A model generated the notes under the pieces. The model made no database searches and was not told the DNA's origin. It saw nothing but the letters and a program-made list of their open reading frames with translations. The position numbers and the translations under genes are program-made. A DNA stretch of 64,000 nt, from assembly GCA_964560425.1 (NCBI GenBank), contig CAZLLE010000033.1, forward strand, positions 1-64,000, in the 5' to 3' direction. The number at the start of each line of letters is the position of its first letter. Position 1 is the first letter of the stretch. Of the stretch, positions 36,702 through 46,207 are shown in pieces. The stretch is from CAZLLE01 sp964560425. Its GTDB lineage: Bacteria; Campylobacterota; Campylobacteria; Campylobacterales; QNZT01.

Positions 36702-37490
36702 CTATGAAGAGAGTTCTAAAATAGATTCGGCCAATCGTTGATAAGCTTGTGAACCTTTTGATTTTATATCATAAAGAATAATGGGTTTACCAAAACTTGG
36801 AGACTCTGCTAATTTAATATTACGAGGGATTACAATATAAGATGACTCTTTTGTTGAAAAAAGTTTACTTTTAAAGTGCTGTTTTAGATCTACCAAAACC
36901 TGTTTTGATAAATTATTTTGAGGGGTATACATAGTGGGTAAAAACCCTTTAATGCGTAACTTTGGATTAATTGTTTTTTTGATAATTTTTACAGTATTGA
37001 GTAGTTGAGCCAAACCTTCAAGAGCATAAAATTCACACTGAATTGGGATAATTACAGAATCAGCAGCACTAAGAGAGTTAATAGTAATAGGACCTAAAGC
37101 AGGAGGTGCATCTAAAATAATATAGTCATACTTTCGTTTAACCTCTTGGAGCTTATTCCTCAAAATTAACTCTTGCGACTCATTTTCTGAATCATAGAAC
37201 TCTTTTTCTACACCAACTAATCCAATATTTGAAGGGGCTAAATCTAATGTCTCTAGGGCTGTTGGAAGTATAATTTGAGAGAGTCTTTTGCGACCAATCA
37301 TGACATGATAAATATTATATTCATACTCACTACGAGCAAAACCCAAGCCTATAGTAGCATTTGCTTGAGGGTCAATATCAACTAACAGAACCTTTTTACC
37401 AGCTACGGCTAAAGACGCTGCTAAATTGACAGCAGTTGTTGTCTTTCCAACACCACCCTTTTGATTGGCTATTGCAATAATTTCAGTCAT
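36702..37490 (-). CDS. parA: Chromosome-partitioning ATPase ParA (Soj)
   Basis: 262 residues. Deviant Walker A KGGVGKTTTAVNLA with the signature lysine, LLVDIDPQANAT and IILDAPPALGPITINSL. Works with ParB in origin segregation. Start overlaps the birA stop by 4 nt. Confidence 0.96.
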   Translation of the reverse strand: MTEIIAIANQKGGVGKTTTAVNLAASLAVAGKKVLLVDIDPQANATIGLGFARSEYEYNIYHVMIGRKRLSQIILPTALETLDLAPSNIGLVGVEKEFYDSENESQELILRNKLQEVKRKYDYIILDAPPALGPITINSLSAADSVIIPIQCEFYALEGLAQLLNTVKIIKKTINPKLRIKGFLPTMYTPQNNLSKQVLVDLKQHFKSKLFSTKESSYIVIPRNIKLAESPSFGKPIILYDIKSKGSQAYQRLAESILELSS

Positions 37491-38131
37491 CTTAAACTAT
37501 AAACCCTTCTATTTTCTATCATAATAGAACCATCTTCTACTAACACTGCATCTTCTAAAGAAACTCTCCTTTTTAAAGCGGAATCATAATAGGAGCAACT
37601 TCTCGACTTAGAAAATTCTACCTGATATTTGATAAATATTTCCTTCCAAAAAAAACTATTTTTTAATTTTAAAAAATAATTACTCAATAGATAAAATTTA
37701 TTTATCCTTATATCAAGCTTACCAAAATTTTCAGGTGAATTTTTCAAGTTTAAGCCAATTGAACAGATAATATTTTCACCCATTAACTTTGTAATAACTC
37801 CTCCAATTTTTTTCTCATCTATATAAAAATCATTTGGCCATTTTATCCAAACTTTTGATCCTAGTGAGCTTAAAAACTCTTTTAATACAAATGCAAAATA
37901 GATAGACATTGAGGATACAGGAAGATCAGAAGGTAAACTTTTTCGATCGATACAAAAAGATAAAAATAGATTTCCTTCTAAACCTCTCCACTCATTATTT
38001 CTACTACCTATACCAGCAGATTGAGTATCTGCAACAATAGCAATAGGAGCTGATAACTCTCTCTCTTTTATTGCATTAATTAAGTACAGATGAGTTGATT
38101 CAATATTTTTATAAGATATTATCTCCAACAC
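37487..38131 (-). CDS. birA: Biotin-[acetyl-CoA-carboxylase] ligase
   Basis: 214-residue ligase without the N-terminal DNA-binding domain. Motifs: ADTQSAGIGSRNNEWRG (biotinoyl-AMP loop), FLSFCIDR, WIKWPNDFYIDEKKIGGVIT. Attaches biotin to carboxylase carrier proteins. Its 5' end overlaps fmt by 23 nt. Biotin synthase (bioB) is at 61947-62795. Confidence 0.92.
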   Translation of the reverse strand: MLEIISYKNIESTHLYLINAIKERELSAPIAIVADTQSAGIGSRNNEWRGLEGNLFLSFCIDRKSLPSDLPVSSMSIYFAFVLKEFLSSLGSKVWIKWPNDFYIDEKKIGGVITKLMGENIICSIGLNLKNSPENFGKLDIRINKFYLLSNYFLKLKNSFFWKEIFIKYQVEFSKSRSCSYYDSALKRRVSLEDAVLVEDGSIMIENRRVYSLR

Positions 38132-39020
38132 TCAACCTTTTGCCTCTTAAATAATCTACAACAGACATCATTTTTTTTGATGGAGGTTGAACCATAAATA
38201 TTTTTATACTACCTTTTTTACATCCAATCAAAGCAAAATCTTTACCAACTTCTAAAATCTCACCCTCTTTATTAGTACCAATTTCAGATTCAAGGCTAAT
38301 CTCTTTTAATTTTAGACCACTTTTTAGAAAAATACCTGGCCATGCAATAAAGGCTCTATATTTAGCATCTACATCTTTTGCATCTAATAATTCAACCTTT
38401 CCATGCTCTTTTTTGATCTTTGAAGCATAACTTTTATCACAAGCATTTTGTTTGATTGGCTGAATATTTTTAAAGTTTTTTAATGTTTTAATTGTTAAAG
38501 TTGAAGCAAGAATGGCAAGTTTATTAAAAAGTTCTATTACTGTTAATCCTTCAATATTAAGATATGAGAAGCCTAATATATCCCCACTATCTAATCCCTC
38601 TTCCATCAACATAGCACAAACTCCACTATATTTTTCTTGATTCAAAATTGCATCTTGAATGGGACTTGCACCCCTATATTTAGGTAAAATAGAGGCATGA
38701 AGATTTATACAAGGAGCAATATCCAAAATATTTTGAGGAAGAATCTGACCATAAGCAGCAACAACTATAAAATCTGGATTTAAATCTTTGATAATAGTAT
38801 AGGAAGTCTCATCTTTTAGAGACATAGGCTGATATATAGGCAGATCCAAACTCTTTTCTAGCAGATAATTTTTAATATGAGGAGGCGTCAAAATCTGTTT
38901 TCGTCCTACTGGTTTATCTGGCTGAGTAAATAGGGCAACAACTTCTATATCTTTATCCAATACCAAAGAGTCCAAAATTGTAGTAGCATAATCTGGTGTT
39001 CCCATAAAAACTACTCTCAT
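38109..39020 (-). CDS. fmt: Methionyl-tRNA formyltransferase
   Basis: About 303 residues. RVVFMGTPDYATTIL at the N-terminus, the formyl-THF site (INLHASILPKYRGASPIQDA) and a C-terminal OB-like domain. I start at ATG 39020, which overlaps the proB stop as ATGA and has AAGGA 6 nt upstream; a TTG at 39026 is the alternative. Confidence 0.95.
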   Translation of the reverse strand: MRVVFMGTPDYATTILDSLVLDKDIEVVALFTQPDKPVGRKQILTPPHIKNYLLEKSLDLPIYQPMSLKDETSYTIIKDLNPDFIVVAAYGQILPQNILDIAPCINLHASILPKYRGASPIQDAILNQEKYSGVCAMLMEEGLDSGDILGFSYLNIEGLTVIELFNKLAILASTLTIKTLKNFKNIQPIKQNACDKSYASKIKKEHGKVELLDAKDVDAKYRAFIAWPGIFLKSGLKLKEISLESEIGTNKEGEILEVGKDFALIGCKKGSIKIFMVQPPSKKMMSVVDYLRGKRLSVGDNIL

Positions 39021-39787
39021 GAGCAATCCTTACAAAAAAGAGTACCACCTACATGACTATTATCTAATAAAAAACTTCTTATATCACTAAGATCAAATCC
39101 ACTTGCTAAAAACATTTTCTTATTATGAGAGAGTAAAAAATCTGCAGCTTTTAGCTTTGTTACAATACCACCCGTCGCAAAATCATTATTTGGAGTATGA
39201 CACATATCCAAATCATCAGGATCAATACTATTCACATATTTAATCTTTTTTGCACTACTATTCTCATTTGGATCACTATCATAATAGCTATCAATATCTG
39301 ATAAAATTACTAACATATCTGCATCAAAATGAAAAGCAACATGAGCCGAAAGCTGATCATTATCACCAAAGACTAACTCATCTGTAGTTGTTGCATCATT
39401 TTCATTTATCACGGGCAAAACTCTATTTTGTACAAGTACATCAACAGCATCTTTTGCATGTTTTGTCCTTCTTCTAGAGTCAAAATCATGAGCATTTACC
39501 AAAACTTGTGCAGCTTCCAATCCACGAGCATGCATCTTTTTTTGATATACACTCATAAGGTATGGTTGACCAACTGCTGCGATTGCCTGTTTGTTTGCCA
39601 AAATTTTTCTATCTAGTTGTAATTTTGTATATCCTGCAGCAACAGCTCCAGATGAGACCAAAATTATCTCTTCGCCCTTTTCAATCAACTCTACCAAAAG
39701 TGTAGACAAATTGGCAATACGCTCAAGTGCCAAACTATTATTCTCACTCAAAACATGAGAGCCTACCTTGATGACAATCCTAGACAT
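39017..39787 (-). CDS. proB: Glutamate 5-kinase
   Basis: About 256 residues. RIVIKVGSHVLSE, LVSSGAVAAGYTKL, NENDATTTDELVFGDNDQLS and FATGGIVTKLKAA are amino-acid-kinase motifs of ProB; no PUA domain. First step of proline synthesis. I start at ATG 39787, which overlaps the obgE stop by 8 nt; the longer open frame upstream is coding obgE sequence. Confidence 0.95.
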   Translation of the reverse strand: MSRIVIKVGSHVLSENNSLALERIANLSTLLVELIEKGEEIILVSSGAVAAGYTKLQLDRKILANKQAIAAVGQPYLMSVYQKKMHARGLEAAQVLVNAHDFDSRRRTKHAKDAVDVLVQNRVLPVINENDATTTDELVFGDNDQLSAHVAFHFDADMLVILSDIDSYYDSDPNENSSAKKIKYVNSIDPDDLDMCHTPNNDFATGGIVTKLKAADFLLSHNKKMFLASGFDLSDIRSFLLDNSHVGGTLFCKDCS

Positions 39788-40877
39788 CTTTTTTAACCTC
39801 ATTAACAGCTTCCAAAAGAGCATATTTGAGAGGATCAATATTAAGGCGTGTCACAGATGAGATAGGAACAATAAAAAATGGATTATCTCTATTATATGAA
39901 TCAATATCTTGTACAAATCCTTTGTAGTTTGTATTAAATTTATATAAATTATCTTTTTTATCATTTTTAAAAGAGATGTAATTTAAAAAACTTTCAATTT
40001 TCTCATTTGCTGAACTTTCATCTAATGTATCAACCCTAGTTAAAGCAATAGCAAAACTTCTAGCTCCCAATATCTCAGAAAATTTATGAAGCTCCTCTTT
40101 TAAAACATCATATTGCTCTTCCAATGTTCTATAATTTGCAATATCCAACATAAAAAGTAAAAATTTAGTTCTCTCAATATGTTTTAAAAACTCTAAACCA
40201 AGCCCTTTTCCATCACTAGCTCCACCAATAATACCAGGAATATCAGCCATAACAAAAGAGCTAATTTCATCAATATTTACTACACCTAGTTTTGGAGTAA
40301 GAGTTGTAAACTCATAATTTGCAACTTCTGGTTGAGCATTGGATACCATTGAGATAAGTGTAGATTTACCAACATTTGGAAATCCTACTAATCCAACATC
40401 AGCAATAAGTTTTAGCTCCATTCTAACCTTTTTGATCTCACCCGGAAGTCCAGGTTGAGCATAAGAGGGTCTCTGATTTGTTGAGCTTCTAAAGTGCCAG
40501 TTTCCAAGTCCACCTTTTCCACCCTCCAAAAATTTTACTCTCTGAGCATCTTCTACAAGATCTAAAAGCAACTCTCCACTCTCAACACTAAAAATCTGAG
40601 TACCTGGTGGAACTGTTACTGTTACAGACTCCCCACTCTTACCATATTTTTTTCGTCCTTGTCCTGGGACACCATTTTTTGCCTTAATATGGTGACGACC
40701 ACGAAAAGCAGAGAGAGTATGTGAATTTTTATCTACTTGAAAATAGACATCTCCACCACGACCGCCATCTCCACCATCAGGACCACCTTTTAAAACAAAC
40801 TTTTCTGTTCTAAAAGAGACAGCACCCGCACCGCCTTTACCAGAACGAAGCTCTATTTCTGCATTATCTATAAACAT
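39780..40877 (-). CDS. obgE: Obg GTPase
   Basis: 365 residues. Glycine-rich Obg fold (FIDNAEIELRSGKGGAGAVS, GGPDGGDGGRGGDVYF), then the GTPase with GFPNVGKST, DIPGIIGGASDGKGLG and ALTRVD. Ribosome-assembly and stress GTPase. It normally follows rplU and rpmA; here a hairpin and 124 bp separate it from rplU. Confidence 0.96.
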   Translation of the reverse strand: MFIDNAEIELRSGKGGAGAVSFRTEKFVLKGGPDGGDGGRGGDVYFQVDKNSHTLSAFRGRHHIKAKNGVPGQGRKKYGKSGESVTVTVPPGTQIFSVESGELLLDLVEDAQRVKFLEGGKGGLGNWHFRSSTNQRPSYAQPGLPGEIKKVRMELKLIADVGLVGFPNVGKSTLISMVSNAQPEVANYEFTTLTPKLGVVNIDEISSFVMADIPGIIGGASDGKGLGLEFLKHIERTKFLLFMLDIANYRTLEEQYDVLKEELHKFSEILGARSFAIALTRVDTLDESSANEKIESFLNYISFKNDKKDNLYKFNTNYKGFVQDIDSYNRDNPFFIVPISSVTRLNIDPLKYALLEAVNEVKKDV

Positions 40878-40957
40878 TTATACCCTTGATTTTTGTTATA
40901 TTAAAATTATTTTGATTTATTATATTGAAAGTGTAATTAAATATGCTGAAGGAATAA

Positions 40958-40990
40958 TTAACTTTTGGGGCATATTTTCCCAAAAGTTAA
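40958..40990 (-). terminator. Terminator-like hairpin between rplU and obgE
   Basis: TTAACTTTTGGG and CCCAAAAGTTAA form a perfect 12-bp stem with a 9-nt loop, 11 bp past the rplU stop. It lies exactly where rpmA is usually found. Confidence 0.65.
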
Positions 40991-41001
40991 TGTTCTGAAA
41001 A

Positions 41002-41307
41002 TTAAGAGATGCTTGTAACTTTTACTCTTGTATATTCTCTTCTAAAACCTTTTTTAAGCTTAGAATCTTTTCTTCTTCTCTTTTTATAGATAATAACTTT
41101 TTTATCTTTTCCATGAGTAATTACCTCAAGCTCAACCTTTGCACCCTCTACAAAAGGTGTTCCAATTTGAAGCTCGCCGCTATTTAGAGCCAAAACCTCT
41201 TCAACAGTGATTTTGTCCTTCGGGGAAGCGTCAAGTTTGTCAAGATTTAAAAAATCTCCCTCTTGAACTTTATATTGCTTTCCACCGTTCTTGATGATTG
41301 CGTACAT
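41002..41307 (-). CDS. rplU: 50S ribosomal protein L21
   Basis: 101 residues: MYAIIKNGGKQYKVQEGDFL at the start and KKRRRKDSKLKKGFRREYTR near the end. Full length. Unlike the usual rplU-rpmA-obgE order, no L27 gene follows. Confidence 0.97.
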   Translation of the reverse strand: MYAIIKNGGKQYKVQEGDFLNLDKLDASPKDKITVEEVLALNSGELQIGTPFVEGAKVELEVITHGKDKKVIIYKKRRRKDSKLKKGFRREYTRVKVTSIS

Positions 41308-41367
41308 TCTGCATCCTTAAAAATATTTTTGAGTCGCGATTCTATCTGTTTTATCTTTAAAGGCTCA

Positions 41368-41739
41368 TTAAGCAAGAGCAATTAAATCTATCTCTACATC
41401 AACATTTTTTGGTAAAGTTTTTACTGCAACTGTACTTCTAGCAGGAAGATGTGTAGTAAAATATTCACCATACACACTATTTACCACACCAAAATCATCC
41501 ATGTTAGATAGATAAATTGTACTTTTAATGACTCTTTCAAAACTACTTCCGCCCTCTTTTAGAACCTCTTTTAAATTCTCTAAAACTTGTCTTGTTTGAG
41601 TTTCAACATCACCTTCAATCAATATTCCATCTTTATTGAGTGCAATTTGTCCTGATGTATAGATCATTCCATTAACTTTTATCGCTTGAGAGTATGGTCC
41701 AATCGCTGAAGGTGCATTTGGTGTCAAAATAACTTCCAT
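41368..41739 (-). CDS. ridA: RidA/YjgF-family enamine/imine deaminase
   Basis: 123 residues. The RidA fold is shown by APSAIGPYSQAIKVNGMIYT, SGQIALN, and VKTLPKNVDVEIDLIALA. The conserved substrate-binding Arg is in LPARSTVAV. Members destroy reactive enamine/imine by-products of PLP enzymes. A minus-strand TATAAT at 41774-41769 lies 30 nt upstream. Confidence 0.93.
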   Translation of the reverse strand: MEVILTPNAPSAIGPYSQAIKVNGMIYTSGQIALNKDGILIEGDVETQTRQVLENLKEVLKEGGSSFERVIKSTIYLSNMDDFGVVNSVYGEYFTTHLPARSTVAVKTLPKNVDVEIDLIALA

Positions 41740-41768
41740 TTGTTACTTTCCTTATCAAAATTTTTAAA

Positions 41769-41774
41769 ATTATA
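41769..41774 (-). promoter_or_regulatory. Probable -10 element for ridA
   Basis: Perfect TATAAT on the minus strand, 30 nt before the ridA start, in the gap shared with the divergent barrel-protein gene. Confidence 0.45.
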
Positions 41775-41826
41775 CCTAAAAAAATTGAGCAGATTATTAT
41801 TTTAATTTAGATTAAAGAACTTACTA

Positions 41827-41832
41827 TATAAT
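41827..41832 (+). promoter_or_regulatory. Probable -10 element for the outer-membrane barrel gene
   Basis: Perfect TATAAT 36 nt before the TTG start; the ribosome-binding site AGGAG follows at about 41857-41861. Confidence 0.45.
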
Positions 41833-41868
41833 ATACAATTACAGTTTACGAATTAAAGGAGAATTGTT

Positions 41869-42399
41869 TTGAATAAATTAATATCCGCAATGTTAATATC
41901 TACCTTAATAACAACAGCCTCATATGCGGAGGGGTTTTTTGATTATGTTGGATTTGGTGCAGCAATGCAAACAGTTGACAGTCCACATTTTGATAACGGT
42001 GCAGCTCTTATCGTAAATGGTGGTAAAAATGTATATTTTGATCTTGGATTAGAGATAGAGGGTGCATTAAGTGTTCAACAACTAAGTGGCAAGACAGATG
42101 GTATAGAAGAAGATGGTGTAGATTTTTGGTCACTTGGTATGTACAGTACATATATCTGGAAGCTTGGAAATTTAAGCATCAAACCAAGAGTTGGTCTAAT
42201 TTATGAACATATAGATTCAAAAATGAATATCAGCGATGGAGATAATCCAGTCCCCGGAACTGAAAAAGATGATTTGGGAATAAGTGCTGGTATCGGATTT
42301 GCATACCAAATCAATGAAAAATATAACATATATACAAACTATACAAGAATAGAAGATGATATTGACCATCTTACTTTTGGAGCAGAGTTTAAATTTTAA
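41869..42399 (+). CDS. Small outer-membrane beta-barrel protein
   Basis: 176 residues starting at TTG with AAAGGAG upstream. Signal peptide (ISAMLISTLITTASYAEG), then alternating amphipathic strands ending in HLTFGAEFKF with a C-terminal Phe, the usual outer-membrane insertion signature. Size and pattern suggest an 8-stranded barrel of the OmpA-N/Opacity type. Ligand unknown. A perfect 34-bp palindrome follows. Confidence 0.75.
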   Translation: MNKLISAMLISTLITTASYAEGFFDYVGFGAAMQTVDSPHFDNGAALIVNGGKNVYFDLGLEIEGALSVQQLSGKTDGIEEDGVDFWSLGMYSTYIWKLGNLSIKPRVGLIYEHIDSKMNISDGDNPVPGTEKDDLGISAGIGFAYQINEKYNIYTNYTRIEDDIDHLTFGAEFKF

Positions 42400-42412
42400 A
42401 CTCTCATCTTTT

Positions 42413-42446
42413 TATCTCTAGGTTTAGATATCTAAACCTAGAGATA
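42413..42446. terminator. Perfect 34-bp palindrome between convergent genes
   Basis: TATCTCTAGGTTTAGAT is followed with no spacer by its exact reverse complement. It lies between the convergent barrel gene and galU and probably serves as a bidirectional terminator; on the plus strand a TATTTTTC stretch follows 6 nt later. Confidence 0.6.
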
Positions 42447-42451
42447 GTATG

Positions 42452-43285
42452 CTATTTTTCGTGATTCTCCAAACTATAAAGGTGATTAGTCGCTTCGACA
42501 TAACCATCTACACTACCACAATCAAATCTTTGACCTTTAAATTTATATGCTAAAACCATACCTTTTTTTGCTAAGTTCATCAAAGCATCTGTAATTTGTA
42601 ATTCGCCATTTTTACCAGCTTTTGTATTTTGGATGATTTCAAAAATATCAGGAGTTAAAACATATCTTCCAATAATAGCTAAATTTGATGGTGCCTCTTC
42701 TGGTTCTGGTTTCTCTACCATATCTGATACCATGTATACACCCTCTTCTATCTCTTTACCATCAATAACACCATATTTGTATGTTTGATCTTCTGGTACT
42801 TCCATAATGGCAACAACTGAACATTTATATTTATTATTTAGGGCAATCATCTGTTTTAAGACACCATCACCATTTGTATTGATACAAAGATCATCTGCCA
42901 AAACAACAGCAAATGGTTCTTGTCCTATAAGAGCTTTTCCTTTTAATATAGCATCACCAAGACCTTTCATCTCTTTTTGTCTTGTATATGTAAAAGTACA
43001 TTTGCCAATCAAAGCTCTAATTTCAGTAAGAAGATGCTCTTTGGAAGAGCCTTTTATCTGATTTTCAAGCTCATAACTAATATCAAAATGATCTTCAATG
43101 GCTCTTTTACCACGACCTGTAATAATTGCCATAGTATCCATACCAGCTTCAACAGCCTCTTCAACACCATATTGAATCAATGGTTTTGTTAAAATAGGTA
43201 ACATCTCTTTTGGCATAGCTTTTGTTACTGGTAAAAATCTTGTTCCATATCCCGCGGCAGGAAATAGACATTTTGTTATTCTCAT
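42452..43285 (-). CDS. galU: UTP-glucose-1-phosphate uridylyltransferase
   Basis: About 277 residues. LFPAAGYGTRFLPVTKAMPK is the nucleotidyltransferase signature, with VVLADDLCI and MVEKPEPEEAPSNLAIIGRY further on. Makes UDP-glucose from glucose-1-phosphate. I start at ATG 43285, which overlaps the upstream stop as ATGA with AAAGGA before it; the longer frame lies inside the upstream gene. As last gene of the glucosylglycerate-type operon it can recycle phosphorolysis product. Confidence 0.95.
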   Translation of the reverse strand: MRITKCLFPAAGYGTRFLPVTKAMPKEMLPILTKPLIQYGVEEAVEAGMDTMAIITGRGKRAIEDHFDISYELENQIKGSSKEHLLTEIRALIGKCTFTYTRQKEMKGLGDAILKGKALIGQEPFAVVLADDLCINTNGDGVLKQMIALNNKYKCSVVAIMEVPEDQTYKYGVIDGKEIEEGVYMVSDMVEKPEPEEAPSNLAIIGRYVLTPDIFEIIQNTKAGKNGELQITDALMNLAKKGMVLAYKFKGQRFDCGSVDGYVEATNHLYSLENHEK

Positions 43286-44997
43286 AAATCGTCCTTTGTT
43301 TTGTTCTGTTTGATCCATATTATTCCATACGCTCCTATTTTAAATTCTCTACTATCAATTATTTGGTTATTTATAAGATCAAATGAGTTATCTCTTATAA
43401 AACTAGGTAATTTAAACACTATCGGCATATTAGAAAAATTATGTATCGCTAAAATATTATTATCATCCCCATGAGAATTTCTCTTTATGACAAAAAGAGA
43501 GGGGTGAATATCCAAAATCTCAAATGAGGAGTAAGGATTAAAAGCTTGATATTTTCTTCTTAAATTAAGTAATACTCTATACTTATCAAAAATCATACCT
43601 CGCAGACTATTAGGTGTATTTAACTCTTTGGAGAGAGTTTCAATATTTAATTTTTCACGATTAATTGAGCGATAGACTCCACTCTTTTTTACACTATCTC
43701 TATCACTTGAAGATCCTATGATAGAGTGTATATAGATACCTGCCACCCCAGGCATTGCCAAAACTACAGCTTGAGAGAGGATCATTTTTTTGACTCTAAT
43801 CTCCAAATCTTCATTTGGGTCAGATACTATATCAATATAACTAGCATTAAGTTCATAAGGACTTTTCTCTCCATTTTCAAGAGACCTATAAGATACATAT
43901 CCCCCTCTTTTTTCTACACTTTTGACTAAGTTATCAATCTCCTTGTTACTTAATAGTTCACTTACAGGACGCATTCCACAACCATCATGACTAGCTGTAA
44001 AGTTAAAAAAGCAGACTTTATCACTAGGAAGAGTCAACTCTTTTGCCCATTTTTGCATTACTGTTGCATCACCAACCAAAATAGAGTGAGCAATCAAAGG
44101 AGGCAGTGCAAAGTTATAGACCATCTGTGCTTCATCATTACCATTTCCAAAATATGATATATTCTCATCATGAGGCACATTTGTCTCAGTAATTATAATC
44201 ACTTCAGGAGCTACTTGATGGAGTACATCACGCATTAATTGAATTACTTCATGAGTTTGAGGCAGATGAATAGAGTTAGTACCAATCTCTTTCCACAAAA
44301 AGGCAATTGCATCTAGGCGAAGTAATTTCGCACCCTTTTGAATATAAAAAAGTAAAACATCCAATACATCAATTAAAACTCTATAATTTTTGTAATTTAG
44401 ATCAACCTGATCTTGGCTAAATGTTGTCCAGATATAGCCCTCATGGTTATCAGCAAACTTAAATGGGTGTAATAGTGGTAAAGTTCTAGGTCTTACTACT
44501 TTTGATAAATCTTGATTTTTATCTACCTCTACAAAAAAATCTTCATACTCATCATTTTGAGCCAAAAACTCTTTAAACCAATTAGAGTGTTTAGATATAT
44601 GGTTTATCACACCATCAAACATAAGACGAAATTTAGTAGATAATCTCTCTATATCTCTCCACTCTCCTACATTTTTGGCAACTGCTTTATAATCTATAAC
44701 TGAAAAACCATCGTCTGAAGAGTAGGGATAAAAAGGCAAAAGATGTACACAATTAATAATATTATGTAAATAGGAGTCCAAAAATTTTTCAAGCACTAAA
44801 ATAGAGGGAGTAGAGTACTCATCATAAAATTGATCAGCATAAGTAATTAGAATTAAATCTTTTTGAGTCATGTTATAGCTAGTAGAACTATATCTCTTTT
44901 TATAAAGTTTAACCAAATCATCTATAGCAACTTTTGCCTTTTTAGCATCCTCTTTATTATATAAAATTTCTAATCTATCATTAATACTTTTATTCAT
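43282..44997 (-). CDS. GH13_18 phosphorylase, probable glucosylglycerate phosphorylase
   Basis: 571-residue alpha-amylase-family enzyme of the sucrose-phosphorylase subfamily. ILITYADQFYDE at the N-terminus, VHLLPFYPYSSDDGFSVIDY, nucleophile Asp229 (LLRLDAIAFLWKEIGT), acid/base Glu271 (IITETNVPHDENISYFG), and FFNFTASHDGCGMRP for the transition-state Asp. No signal peptide, so cytoplasmic. The family also includes sucrose and sucrose-6-phosphate phosphorylases. The neighbouring synthase, phosphatase and glycerate kinase favour glucosylglycerate as substrate, giving glucose-1-phosphate and glycerate. It overlaps both neighbours (4 and 8 nt). Confidence 0.75.
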   Translation of the reverse strand: MNKSINDRLEILYNKEDAKKAKVAIDDLVKLYKKRYSSTSYNMTQKDLILITYADQFYDEYSTPSILVLEKFLDSYLHNIINCVHLLPFYPYSSDDGFSVIDYKAVAKNVGEWRDIERLSTKFRLMFDGVINHISKHSNWFKEFLAQNDEYEDFFVEVDKNQDLSKVVRPRTLPLLHPFKFADNHEGYIWTTFSQDQVDLNYKNYRVLIDVLDVLLFYIQKGAKLLRLDAIAFLWKEIGTNSIHLPQTHEVIQLMRDVLHQVAPEVIIITETNVPHDENISYFGNGNDEAQMVYNFALPPLIAHSILVGDATVMQKWAKELTLPSDKVCFFNFTASHDGCGMRPVSELLSNKEIDNLVKSVEKRGGYVSYRSLENGEKSPYELNASYIDIVSDPNEDLEIRVKKMILSQAVVLAMPGVAGIYIHSIIGSSSDRDSVKKSGVYRSINREKLNIETLSKELNTPNSLRGMIFDKYRVLLNLRRKYQAFNPYSSFEILDIHPSLFVIKRNSHGDDNNILAIHNFSNMPIVFKLPSFIRDNSFDLINNQIIDSREFKIGAYGIIWIKQNKTKDDL

Positions 44998-46198
44998 TAT
45001 CTAGCTTTACTGCTTTATTATATTTATAACTGAATTTTGGTAAAACAGATCTTACACTAGTCCATGCAGGAAGAGCAGGAACCCCCATAGGATCATCATG
45101 AAAATCTTCATTTGCCAATCTAAGCGAATCTGTAAAAGTCAAAATAGCTTCTATCTCTTTTTGTCTATCATAGTTTAAGGCATTCACCTCTGATACAGCA
45201 CTATATTGATCAATAGCCCTTCTTGACTCTTCATAATAAGTTGTCAACAATGCACTAAATTTTGCATTAGAGAAAGCCACACCACTTTGAGACATAATAC
45301 GAAAAATTGTCTCTGCAATCTCTTTTGTCATCTTAGCTATACCATCACCATATTCACTACCCAAAATTTGATGTTTATGATTATAACTATCTATAATTTC
45401 AGATTGGCAAATTCTCTTTTTGGAGGTACTATGATAAACTTCACTCAATGTCGAAACCTCTAAGCCCCAAGTAGGAGAGATACGAATACCTCTTGCCAAA
45501 CTTCTAATAAGTGCAAACTCTCCCGAGAGTGCATATCTAAAACTACCCATATAATTTAGATATCTATTGTTTCCAAAAACTCTCTCAAGGGATTTTAACA
45601 AAGGGGTATAAAAAAGTCTTGTAGCTCTTCCATAAAGTCTATTATCTACTCTTGAATAATATCCCTTATTAAACTCAAAATCAAAAGCAGGATGAACAAT
45701 AGGGAAAAAGAGCCTTGCAGGAATTTCTCTACTATAATTTACAATATCACAATCATGAAGAGCAATAGCATAGGCATCACGATCAGATAGTACATACCCT
45801 AACATCATCCAAACATTAAGACCTTTACCTCTAATATCAACACTTGTAAAACCAGCATTTTTTAGTTCATCTCGAAGCTCAACAATACGAGCCCCATCAT
45901 GCCAAATAACATCCACTTTCGTATGAACCATTGACATTCTTCTCTTTACCTCTTCAAACTGCTCTTTTGTAGCACCATCCAAACCAACAACAATACGATA
46001 AAGATAATCTATACTCTTAATTTCATCAATAATCTTAGCCATAGCTGAAGTTTCAAATTCACCATAAAGAGCAGGAAGTAATAAAATCATATTGCGTCTT
46101 TTAGAGAGTTCAAGGAGTTCTGACTCCATATTTTCTACAGAACGATCTCCTAATTTTGGTATAGTTGTAATAACACCATTTTGAAAAAAATCAGACAT
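44990..46198 (-). CDS. gpgS: GpgS-like glucosyl-3-phosphoglycerate synthase
   Basis: 402-residue GT-A glycosyltransferase resembling family GT81. Nucleotide-sugar strand LLLPALYGEFE, IVVGLDGAT, the metal-binding HDCD at 148-151, and the GSFRYALSGEFALIRSLARG acceptor region. Expected reaction: NDP-glucose plus 3-phosphoglycerate to glucosyl-3-phosphoglycerate. A mannosyl donor cannot be excluded. Its partner phosphatase is encoded two genes upstream. AGGAGG precedes the ATG. Confidence 0.75.
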   Translation of the reverse strand: MSDFFQNGVITTIPKLGDRSVENMESELLELSKRRNMILLLPALYGEFETSAMAKIIDEIKSIDYLYRIVVGLDGATKEQFEEVKRRMSMVHTKVDVIWHDGARIVELRDELKNAGFTSVDIRGKGLNVWMMLGYVLSDRDAYAIALHDCDIVNYSREIPARLFFPIVHPAFDFEFNKGYYSRVDNRLYGRATRLFYTPLLKSLERVFGNNRYLNYMGSFRYALSGEFALIRSLARGIRISPTWGLEVSTLSEVYHSTSKKRICQSEIIDSYNHKHQILGSEYGDGIAKMTKEIAETIFRIMSQSGVAFSNAKFSALLTTYYEESRRAIDQYSAVSEVNALNYDRQKEIEAILTFTDSLRLANEDFHDDPMGVPALPAWTSVRSVLPKFSYKYNKAVKLDNE

Positions 46199-46207
46199 TT
46201 ATACCTC

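Noticed and set aside
35723..37490. Possible replication origin or parS site near parAB
   Set aside because: No TGTTTCACGTGAAACA-like palindrome and no cluster of DnaA boxes seen; parAB lies beside the atp genes here for conserved-order reasons.
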